Shown here: piece by piece, positions 1 to 6,537 of the stretch
Position numbering within the stretch: position 1 is the stretch's first letter
Layout: each line of letters begins with the position of its first letter
DNA from: Cryomorphaceae bacterium
GTDB taxonomy: Bacteria; Bacteroidota; Bacteroidia; Flavobacteriales; Schleiferiaceae
Direction: 5' to 3'
Assembly (NCBI GenBank): GCA_003444795.1
Contig: DLWR01000177.1
Location: forward strand, 1 to 6,982
DNA: 6,982 bases
The notes under the pieces: generated by a model
Databases searched by the model: none
The model's input: only the letters and a program-made list of their open reading frames with translations
What the model was told of the DNA's origin: nothing
Translations under genes and position numbers: made by a program

Positions 1-131
1 GATGAGTGAAAGGGAGTAAGGGTTTAAGAGTAGGCGGATCCTGATCATACAAACCCTCGAAAGAATCTGCCAATAGGGTGAGCAATGGGCGAACATCGCC
101 ATTGGTCCTTTGCCCTCTGAACTATTCAACC

Positions 132-185
132 AAAAAGAAAGGGGCCCAAGAATCAAAGGGCATCTACCCTTCAACTCTTGAGCCC
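132..185 (-). terminator. Rho-independent terminator of the transaldolase gene
   Basis: Read on the minus strand, GGGCTCAAGA (185-176) pairs with TCTTGGGCCC (151-142) as a 10-bp stem containing one U-G wobble. Inside it AAGGG (171-167) pairs with CCCTT (160-156) around a 6-base loop. The stem is followed by C and then TTTCTTTTT (140-132), the U-tract. The wobble base would be a C/A mismatch if the plus strand were transcribed, and only the minus direction has a T-tract, so orientation is clear. It begins 24 bases after the transaldolase stop codon. Confidence 0.8.
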
Positions 186-209
186 TTATAGTAGCTTCCT
201 AGCCCTCTC

Positions 210-866
210 TTAGCTATTGGCTTTTTTGTGATCTGCCAGGAACTTCTCCAGACCGATGTCCGTCAAGGGGTGCTTGAGAAGGGCGTTAATGGCGCTCAAT
301 GGGCCAGTCATGACGTCGGCGCCAATTTCGGCACACTGCAAAATGTGCATGGGGTGGCGTACGGAAGCGGCGAGGATTTCGGTTTCAAAACCGTAGTTGT
401 CATAAATCACGCGGATGGACTCAATGAGGTCCATGCCATCGGTGGAGATGTCGTCCAAGCGGCCAATGAAGGGAGACACATAGGTGGCACCTGCTTTTGC
501 GGCAATTAGCGCCTGACCCGCTGAGAAAACGAGCGTGCAGTTGGTCTTGATGCCTTGGTCACTGAAGAAACGAATGGCCTTTACGCCTTCCTTGATCATG
601 GGAACTTTCACGACAATCTTGGGATCCAATGCGGCAAGGGCTAAGCCCTCTTTCACCATACCCTCAAAGTCCGTAGAAATTACTTCCGCGCTGACATCGC
701 CGTCTACAATGTCGCAGATGGCTTGGTAGTGCTTGAGCACGTTAGCCTCCCCGGTGATGCCCTCTTTGGCCATGAGGGAAGGGTTGGTGGTGACGCCATC
801 CAAGATGCCCATGTCTTGTGCTTCTTGAATTTCGGCGAGGTTGGCGGTGTCGATAAAGAATTTCAT
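210..866 (-). CDS. tal: Transaldolase, small FSA/TalC-type
   Basis: This 218-residue cytoplasmic enzyme belongs to the short transaldolase/fructose-6-phosphate aldolase family (usual length about 215-220). It should move a dihydroxyacetone unit between sugar phosphates in the non-oxidative pentose phosphate pathway. Visible motifs are the N-terminal FIDTAN (4-9), TTNPS (26-30), the Schiff-base lysine in VVKVP (Lys87), and SPFIGRLDD (131-139). Two positions separate true transaldolases from F6P aldolases: Glu61 (Gln59 in E. coli FSA) and Phe133 (Tyr131 in FSA). Both favour transaldolase. The start at 866 gives the canonical MKFFIDTAN beginning; an in-frame upstream extension to 902 adds 12 unrelated residues and runs into the divergent promoter region. 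No Shine-Dalgarno is present. A terminator follows the stop, so the gene is probably monocistronic. It is divergent from the E1 gene, 58 bp away. Confidence 0.95.
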   Translation of the reverse strand: MKFFIDTANLAEIQEAQDMGILDGVTTNPSLMAKEGITGEANVLKHYQAICDIVDGDVSAEVISTDFEGMVKEGLALAALDPKIVVKVPMIKEGVKAIRFFSDQGIKTNCTLVFSAGQALIAAKAGATYVSPFIGRLDDISTDGMDLIESIRVIYDNYGFETEILAASVRHPMHILQCAEIGADVMTGPLSAINALLKHPLTDIGLEKFLADHKKANS

Positions 867-911
867 CGGAAGAATGTGGTTTTTTGTGGAATTCGGGAAC
901 AAAGGTCACCC

Positions 912-919
912 TATTTTTG
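912..919 (+). promoter_or_regulatory. Bacteroidota -7 promoter element of the E1 gene
   Basis: TATTTTTG matches TAnnTTTG, the -7 consensus of the Bacteroidota primary sigma factor, at every fixed position. It ends 5 bases before the ATG at 925, so transcription would start at or within a base or two of the start codon. A TTTG at 883-886 could be the -33 box, but its 25-base spacer is longer than the usual roughly 19-21. The element lies in the 58-bp divergent gap shared with the transaldolase gene. On the minus strand of that gap I see only a poor match (GACCTTTG, 909-902). Confidence 0.55.
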
Positions 920-924
920 TAAAC

Positions 925-3327
925 ATGCACAATCCTGATTTCATCCAATCGATAAAAGACGATTACCGCCTAGCTGTCTTGAGCCGGGAGTGCAGTCTTT
1001 TGGGCCGAAAAGAGGTTCTTACGGGCAAAGCCAAATTTGGCATTTTCGGTGATGGCAAAGAGTTAGCGCAAATAGCCTGGGCCAAAGTGTTTCGGGACGG
1101 GGATTTCCGCAGCGGCTACTACCGGGACCAAACATTTATGATGGCCATCGGTGCCTTGACACCGAAGCAGTTTTTTGCCTCCTTGTATGCGGATACCTCC
1201 TTGGAGCGTGAGCCCTCAAGTGCAGGGCGTCAAATGAATGGGCACTTTGCCACGCGTTCGCTGGATGAAAATGGGGAGTGGAAAGCCTTGGTGGCGCAAA
1301 AAAATTCCTCGGCGGACATTTCTCCCACTGGAGGTCAAATGCCTCGCTTGCTGGGTCTTGCGCAGGCATCCAAGGTGTACAAGGCCTTGGGCGTGGACAA
1401 TTCCTTCAGCCAAAAGGGCCAAGAAGTGGCATGGGGCACCATTGGCAATGCCTCCACGTCTGAAGGCCATTTTTGGGAGGCGATGAATGCAGCGGGTGTC
1501 ATGCAACTTCCGCTTGTGATGTGTGTTTGGGACGACGAATATGGGATTTCGGTGCATGCCAAGTACCAGACCCTGAAGCAAAGCATTTCCAAAGCACTTG
1601 CGGGATTTCAGCGCACCGAAGAAGATCCTGGCTTTGAAGTGATTGTGGCAAAAGGCTGGGATTATGCCGAACTGGTGCAGGCCTTCGAAAGAGCAGAACA
1701 AATTGCCCGTGAAGAGCATGTGCCCGTTTTGCTGCACATCACAGAAGTCACTCAACCTCAAGGCCATTCCACGTCTGGTTCTCACGAGCGCTACAAGTCG
1801 CCTGAGCGTTTGGCTTGGGAAGTGGAATACGATGGTATAGTTCAGCTTCGACGCTTTATCGAAGCGCACAAGCTGTTGAGCGCAAAGGATTTGGACGGCA
1901 TTGAAGCGGAGGCGAAAGAACAGGCCCGTACGGATATGAAGGAGGCTTATGCCGCCTATTTAGAACCTCTGCAAGGTATTCGCGATCAAGCCGCCGATTG
2001 GCTTGAACTCCTTGGGGACGCCGATTCTGCATCCCGTTTGCGCGCCGACAAGACCGCCATGTGGCGTGAATCGTTGTCAGCGGTCCGGAAAGCAGTCACG
2101 GAGGCCCGCGTTCATGGCAAGGACACCCAGTCCGTACAGGCATGGTTGGACGTTCAGCAAGAAAAAGGGGCGGCAGCGTATTCAGATCATTTGTACTCTG
2201 GAACCGCGTTGGAAGTTCCCGTGGTGCCCGCTGAATATGGCGATAGTCCGCAGCAGGTAGACGGCCGCGTGGTGCTTCGAGATAATTTTCACGCCCTCTT
2301 CCAGCGCCACCCAGAGACCTTGGTTTTTGGCGAAGATGTCGGCGCGATTGGCGATGTAAACCAGGGGTTGGAAGGCATGCAAGAAGCGTTTGGCGAAACC
2401 CGTGTATTCGATACTGGCATTCGCGAGGCTACGATTGCGGGGCAGGGGATAGGTCTGGCGATGCGAGGATTGCGACCCATTGCGGAGATCCAATACTTGG
2501 ACTACCTCCTGTACGCCTTGGAAATCTTGAGTGACGACTGTGCTACGGTCCGCTGGCGTTCGGCTGGCGGCCAAAAAGCGCCCTTAATTGTCCGTACACG
2601 TGGTCATAGATTAGAAGGTATTTGGCACTCGGGCTCGCCCATGGGGCTCATTCTAGGTTCCTTACGGGGCATGTATGTATGTACTCCCCGGAACATGACC
2701 CAGGCCGCCGGTATGTACAATACGCTTCTTCAAGCTGATGAGCCAGGGTTGGTCATTGAATGTTTGAATGGCTACCGTCTGAAGGAAGCCTTACCGACCA
2801 ATTTGGCCAACTTCACGGTGCCCATGGGGCAAGCAGAGGTGCTGCGCTTGGGAACAAATCTGACATTGGTCACCTATGGTTCCATGTGCCGAATGGCCGA
2901 AGAAGCGGCTACGCGTCTCGCCGAATGGGATATTGACGTTGAAATTGTGGACGCTCAAACGCTATTGCCATTCGATCTAGAAGGCACCTGTATAGCATCC
3001 TTGAAGAAGACGAACCGCCTGCTTGTGGTCGATGAAGATGTTCCAGGCGGAGCATCAGCTTACTTGCTTCAAGAAATCTTGGAGCGGCAGGGAGGCTATG
3101 CCTACTTGGATGCGGCTCCTGCCACATTGACTGCTAACGCGCATCGCCCAGCCTATGGAAGTGATGGGGACTATTTCTCTAAGCCTAGTGTGGAGGATAT
3201 CGTTGATAAAGACTTGGAACTAGTTGGCGAGTTAACGCCCGGAGGGGAAATGAAAAAGGCAAGGAGTCAAATCACACCGCTACGACCAATTACCCTTGCT
3301 ACGTTTCCGTCCTGGGGGATTCATTAG
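925..3327 (+). CDS. Fused 2-oxoacid dehydrogenase E1 alpha/beta subunit
   Basis: This 800-residue thiamine diphosphate enzyme carries E1 alpha and E1 beta in one chain. E1 decarboxylates a branched-chain 2-oxoacid or pyruvate and passes the acyl group to a lipoyl E2; E2 and E3 are not in this window. The alpha half (about 1-305) shows YYRDQ (65-69), GGQMP (136-140), a thiamine motif GNASTSEG (174-181) with WDDEYG (202-207), and the loop QGHSTSGSHERY (279-290). A charged helical linker (about 305-440) follows. The beta half (about 445-770) shows FGEDVG with Glu470, DTGIREATIAG with Glu501, a HSGSPMG stretch with His568, and the C-terminal transketolase-like domain. The chosen start gives MHNPDFIQ; the open frame extends upstream to 841 but overlaps the transaldolase gene and the promoter. 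Two oddities are the GNA/DD form of the thiamine motif and a basic tail after about residue 770. Substrate cannot be decided from sequence alone. Confidence 0.95.
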   Translation: MHNPDFIQSIKDDYRLAVLSRECSLLGRKEVLTGKAKFGIFGDGKELAQIAWAKVFRDGDFRSGYYRDQTFMMAIGALTPKQFFASLYADTSLEREPSSAGRQMNGHFATRSLDENGEWKALVAQKNSSADISPTGGQMPRLLGLAQASKVYKALGVDNSFSQKGQEVAWGTIGNASTSEGHFWEAMNAAGVMQLPLVMCVWDDEYGISVHAKYQTLKQSISKALAGFQRTEEDPGFEVIVAKGWDYAELVQAFERAEQIAREEHVPVLLHITEVTQPQGHSTSGSHERYKSPERLAWEVEYDGIVQLRRFIEAHKLLSAKDLDGIEAEAKEQARTDMKEAYAAYLEPLQGIRDQAADWLELLGDADSASRLRADKTAMWRESLSAVRKAVTEARVHGKDTQSVQAWLDVQQEKGAAAYSDHLYSGTALEVPVVPAEYGDSPQQVDGRVVLRDNFHALFQRHPETLVFGEDVGAIGDVNQGLEGMQEAFGETRVFDTGIREATIAGQGIGLAMRGLRPIAEIQYLDYLLYALEILSDDCATVRWRSAGGQKAPLIVRTRGHRLEGIWHSGSPMGLILGSLRGMYVCTPRNMTQAAGMYNTLLQADEPGLVIECLNGYRLKEALPTNLANFTVPMGQAEVLRLGTNLTLVTYGSMCRMAEEAATRLAEWDIDVEIVDAQTLLPFDLEGTCIASLKKTNRLLVVDEDVPGGASAYLLQEILERQGGYAYLDAAPATLTANAHRPAYGSDGDYFSKPSVEDIVDKDLELVGELTPGGEMKKARSQITPLRPITLATFPSWGIH

Positions 3328-3378
3328 GAGCTGGTTGTTTGATCCTTGCCCGAGTGCAAAGATAACCGACCTTTACGC

Positions 3379-3387
3379 TACAATTTG
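3379..3387 (+). promoter_or_regulatory. Possible -7 promoter element of the nuclease gene
   Basis: TACAATTTG resembles TAnnTTTG but has one extra base between TA and TTTG. No TTTG lies at the right distance upstream; the nearest, at 3338-3341, is too far. If used, transcription would start near 3392-3395, which favours the second of the two possible ATG codons (3395). The 61-bp gap after the E1 stop contains no terminator hairpin, so read-through from E1 is equally possible. Confidence 0.25.
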
Positions 3388-3388
3388 G

Positions 3389-4999
3389 ATGACAATGTTT
3401 AAAACACGCTCCCTTTTCACGGTTGCCCTGCTAGGTCTTTGGACCGCAGCCGTTTCTGCGCAAATCCTGAGCACGACTTCCTTGAATAGAGGAGCGGTCA
3501 CCGAGCTGCAGCGGGACTCATCGGTCGTTTGGATTTTGAACCCAACGACGGCTCCCTTGACCATTGAGGCGGTGCGGACCTCGGGTTTTTATGGCGACAC
3601 CCTTTTAGACGTGTACATGCCCCAAAACACCGTTTCGCCAGGGGATTCTATGCCGGTATCGGTTCGGTTTACGCCGGTACACAACGTGGAACATCTTCTC
3701 CCGCTCGTCTTCCAAACAGACCACGAATTAGGCGCCTTTGGGGTGAAGTTTGAGGCGGATGGCGTCTACAGTTTGGCCTACTATTCGCCTACCCAAAACC
3801 TCCACGAGGGCCCATTGCGCACGGCATTGACGACCTTGCTCGGCAGCAATACGACGGCCCTTTCCTACAATGTGGCACGCGATAACATGTATGCCACGTT
3901 GGACAATCACGGCGGTATTGTGGAATGTGTCTACACTGGGCGGACCGCCACCTTTAATACACGTGCAGGCGCTACTGCGAATAACTTCAACTGCGAGCAC
4001 ACCTTTCCCCAGAGTTTTTTCAGCAGTGCGGCGCCGATGCAAAGTGACATTCACCACCTTTTCCCATCGGATGAAATAGCCAACACCCAGCGGAGCAACA
4101 ATCCCTTTGGGGTCATCACCGGAACGCCGGCATGGAGCCAAGGAGGAAGCAAACGCTTAAATGGGGTGTTTGAGCCCCGCGATGCGCACAAAGGCGATTG
4201 TGCCCGGGCCATGCTCTACTTTGTCACACGCTACGGGGACTATGGCAATTTCTACCTGCCCCAAGAGCCCATTTTGTACACCTGGCACAAGAATTTTCAA
4301 CCGGATAGCCTGGACCGCTACCGGAATGATGGCATCTATGCCCTTCAAAACAACCGCAACCCCTACGTGGACTACCCACAGTTTTTGGACCGGATTTCCA
4401 CGCTGGTGGGCCCAACCTCAGCCACCTCTGCGCCAAGTTTCTACCTCACGGAGGACAGTCTTCACCTGCGTCATTACACCAATTTGACCAATCCTGGAAC
4501 CCGCACCCGTCGACTCATCGTGGTGAACAATGGCAACATTCCATTGGTCTTTTCAAATGTGCAAATTTCGACCAGTAGCATCACGGATGAATCCAATTGG
4601 TCAGGTGCGACTACCTGTCCAGCTGGGGGCTTCATTGAAATTGAAGTCGATTACAACAGCGGCCAAGCGTACGTGGGAGAATCTCTGACTTTTCAAACCT
4701 CGCATCCATCTTACCCAACCGTCACCGTGCCCATACTCAGCATAGCTACAGTGGGGATGGAGGAGGAAGCCGTTCAGGGCTTTGATGTTTGGCCTGGTAC
4801 AGATGGTTTGCATGTGGAACATGTAGTGGCCGGGGCAACCTTGCGTTTGTACAGTTTGGATGGGAAGCTCTGGAGTCAAACGACAGCCACCCAAGCAGGT
4901 TCTTTCGTGTGCCAGACAACGCTACCCGCCGCTGGGATGGTCAAATGCACAACAGATAGCCAAGAGCAAATCCGTAAATTTGTGAACGTCACCCACTAA
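3389..4999 (+). CDS. Secreted endonuclease I with type IX secretion tail
   Basis: This is a predicted extracellular or surface DNA/RNA nuclease of the endonuclease I family (beta-beta-alpha-metal fold), 536 residues from ATG 3389 or 534 from ATG 3395. Numbering here is from 3395. Domains in order: signal peptide (1-22, cleavage after AVSA); a beta-rich Ig-like domain (about 23-125); the nuclease (about 129-345); a second Ig-like domain (about 350-455); and a C-terminal sorting-like domain (about 460-534). Nuclease motifs are NCEHTFPQ with metal/base pair Glu201-His202, SDIHHLFPSDEIAN (217-230) followed by RSNNPFG, and FEPRDAHKGD (259-268), then RNPYVDYP. The tail has GLHVEHV, LRLYSLDGK and a terminal KFVNV, the pattern of type IX type A sorting domains, but WPG replaces the usual PNP. 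Likely roles are DNA scavenging or matrix degradation. It lies 10 bp before the DUF4199 gene. A TTG start at 3296 is open but would bury the signal peptide. Confidence 0.9.
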   Translation: MTMFKTRSLFTVALLGLWTAAVSAQILSTTSLNRGAVTELQRDSSVVWILNPTTAPLTIEAVRTSGFYGDTLLDVYMPQNTVSPGDSMPVSVRFTPVHNVEHLLPLVFQTDHELGAFGVKFEADGVYSLAYYSPTQNLHEGPLRTALTTLLGSNTTALSYNVARDNMYATLDNHGGIVECVYTGRTATFNTRAGATANNFNCEHTFPQSFFSSAAPMQSDIHHLFPSDEIANTQRSNNPFGVITGTPAWSQGGSKRLNGVFEPRDAHKGDCARAMLYFVTRYGDYGNFYLPQEPILYTWHKNFQPDSLDRYRNDGIYALQNNRNPYVDYPQFLDRISTLVGPTSATSAPSFYLTEDSLHLRHYTNLTNPGTRTRRLIVVNNGNIPLVFSNVQISTSSITDESNWSGATTCPAGGFIEIEVDYNSGQAYVGESLTFQTSHPSYPTVTVPILSIATVGMEEEAVQGFDVWPGTDGLHVEHVVAGATLRLYSLDGKLWSQTTATQAGSFVCQTTLPAAGMVKCTTDSQEQIRKFVNVTH

Positions 5000-5009
5000 A
5001 ACTTCCCCC

Positions 5010-5564
5010 ATGACACCATTGATGAAAAAAATAGCCATTCAGTATGGCATCCTTAGCACCTTGGTGAGTGTGCTCTACGTTCTTGGGATTTACATCGTGG
5101 ATGAATCACTGTTTTCCTCGCAATGGGGTGGAATTGTGGTTCTTTTGGCCACACTGGCAGTGTTCATTGTTGCGGTGCTCAACTACAAGAAAGAAAATGG
5201 GGGCTATGCAAGTTTTCGGGAGGCCTTTTCTGCGTTCATGCTTCCCTTCATCTTTGCTACGCTGCTTGGCGGGGTGTTCAACCTGACCTTTTACAATGTG
5301 ATTGATGCTGATCTAGCGGGCCGAAATGGGGAACGCCAGTTTGACATGATGATGGAAATGCCGGAAGAACAACTCAATGGCGCCATGAAATTCATGGGTG
5401 TGGCCACCACGGACGAACTGCACACCCAAATCATGGAGCAGGCAGCCTCCTCCAAAACCGTGATGGGTCAGCTCAAAGCATCGGGAATGGGAATCGTTTT
5501 CTTTTCCGTTCTTGCGTTGGTGGTTTCAGCCGTAACGAAGAAAAATCGCCCCGAATTTGAATAA
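5010..5564 (+). CDS. DUF4199 domain integral membrane protein
   Basis: This 184-residue inner-membrane protein of unknown function fits the DUF4199 family, which is largely confined to Bacteroidota. Four hydrophobic segments are visible at about 8-29, 40-59, 71-95 and 158-176, with a soluble loop at roughly 100-155. Between helices 2 and 3 lies NYKKENGGYASFREAF (58-73), matching the family's characteristic glycine-containing stretch with an aromatic and F-x-E-A-F. The long loop is methionine- and acid-rich (FDMMMEMPEEQL, 111-122). The C-terminus ends with the basic KKNR (177-180). ATG 5010 lies 10 bp after the nuclease stop; a second in-frame ATG at 5022 would also work. The next gene starts 4 bp after this stop, so translational coupling with the glycosyltransferase is likely. 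A shared role in envelope glycan or lipid modification is inferred from position only. Confidence 0.85.
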   Translation: MTPLMKKIAIQYGILSTLVSVLYVLGIYIVDESLFSSQWGGIVVLLATLAVFIVAVLNYKKENGGYASFREAFSAFMLPFIFATLLGGVFNLTFYNVIDADLAGRNGERQFDMMMEMPEEQLNGAMKFMGVATTDELHTQIMEQAASSKTVMGQLKASGMGIVFFSVLALVVSAVTKKNRPEFE

Positions 5565-5568
5565 GCCC

Positions 5569-6531
5569 ATGCTGGATCTTTCTATCGTCGTACCCCTCTT
5601 TAACGAGGCGGAGTCCCTACCCGAACTCACCGCTTGGATCGACCGCGTTTGCAAGTCGGAAGGCTTGAGCTATGAGATACTCTACATCAACGACGGCTCC
5701 ACAGATTCCTCCTGGGAGGTCATTGCCGGCCTGGCGAAAACCTTTCCCACCGTGCGCGGCACTCGGTTCCGACGGAATCACGGCAAGTCCGCCGCGCTTT
5801 ATGTCGGCTTTCAGCAGGCCCATGGAGATATCGTCATCACGATGGACGCAGATCTGCAAGATTCTCCTGAGGAGATTCCCGCTCTGGTGAAAGGCATCCG
5901 CGAAGACGGATACGATTTAATTAGCGGTTGGAAGAAAAAGCGCTACGATCCATTGTCCAAGACCTTGCCGACCAAGCTCTTCAATTGGGCCGCGCGCAAA
6001 ATGTCGGGCATTTATTTGCATGACTTTAACTGTGGCCTGAAGGCTTATCGTCTCGAAGTGGCCCAAGCCGTCGAGGTTCAAGGAGAAATGCACCGCTACG
6101 TGCCTGTACTGGCGAAAATGGCCGGTTACAGCAAGATTGGCGAGCAAGTGGTCCAGCACCAAGCACGCAAATACGGCAGTACTAAGTTTGGCATGAACCG
6201 TTTTGTGTACGGCCTCCTCGACCTTGTTACTTTGTCCATGGTCAGCCGCTTCCAGCGCCGCCCGATGCACTTTTTTGGCACCTGGGGTGTGTTTATGTTC
6301 TTAGCCTCTGGTATCGCATTGGCGGCCATGGGCGGGCTAAAGCTCTACCGGTTGGCGCAGGGCATGCGACCCGGCTTGGTGACGGAAGACCCCTGGTTCT
6401 TCATCTTCTTGACGACGATGATTTTGGGCACGCAGCTGTTTGTGACCGGTTTGTTGGCCGAACTCATGGTGCGTCAATCCAGCAAGAAGCCCAAGTACTC
6501 CATCGGCGAGCACATCAACGCCGCTTCCTAA
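5569..6531 (+). CDS. Family 2 glycosyltransferase, polyprenyl-phosphate type
   Basis: This 320-residue enzyme resembles dolichol/undecaprenyl-phosphate sugar synthases (GtrB/ArnC/DPM1-like). It would move a sugar from a nucleotide donor onto a lipid-phosphate carrier at the cytoplasmic face of the inner membrane. The GT-A domain (about 1-215) contains SIVVPLFNE (5-13), the nucleotide motif NDGSTD (41-46), RRNHGKSAAL, and the metal-binding MDADLQD with Asp93 and Asp95. It also has DFNCGLKAYR and QARKYGSTKFG, both typical of this subgroup. Two C-terminal membrane helices (about 235-258 and 277-297) anchor it, as in GtrB-type enzymes. ATG 5569 is chosen; a TTG at 5557 in the same frame would overlap the DUF4199 gene by 8 bp and add MNKP. 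Sugar and acceptor cannot be read from the sequence. Confidence 0.95.
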   Translation: MLDLSIVVPLFNEAESLPELTAWIDRVCKSEGLSYEILYINDGSTDSSWEVIAGLAKTFPTVRGTRFRRNHGKSAALYVGFQQAHGDIVITMDADLQDSPEEIPALVKGIREDGYDLISGWKKKRYDPLSKTLPTKLFNWAARKMSGIYLHDFNCGLKAYRLEVAQAVEVQGEMHRYVPVLAKMAGYSKIGEQVVQHQARKYGSTKFGMNRFVYGLLDLVTLSMVSRFQRRPMHFFGTWGVFMFLASGIALAAMGGLKLYRLAQGMRPGLVTEDPWFFIFLTTMILGTQLFVTGLLAELMVRQSSKKPKYSIGEHINAAS

Positions 6532-6537
6532 TTGCTG

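Noticed and set aside
1..110. A second minus-strand open frame with ATG codons near 104-98 (starting MAMFAHCSPY) running off the left edge
   Set aside because: Short, with a composition dominated by Leu, Ser, Cys and Ile that does not look like a normal protein start, and it competes with a more protein-like frame on the same strand.
142..147. GGGCCC palindrome as a possible protein-binding site
   Set aside because: It is explained as the base of the terminator stem.
1216..1869. 217-codon open frame on the minus strand inside the E1 gene
   Set aside because: It lies opposite the conserved E1 alpha motifs and its translation is His-, Arg- and Cys-rich without recognisable domains; it is a shadow of the real gene.
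3296..3388. Longer N-terminus for the nuclease from TTG 3296
   Set aside because: It would overlap the end of E1 and place 31 residues ahead of a clear signal peptide that starts naturally at the ATG codons 3389/3395.
3728..4141. 137-codon minus-strand open frame opposite the nuclease domain
   Set aside because: The plus strand encodes the endonuclease I catalytic motifs here; the antisense translation has no family features.
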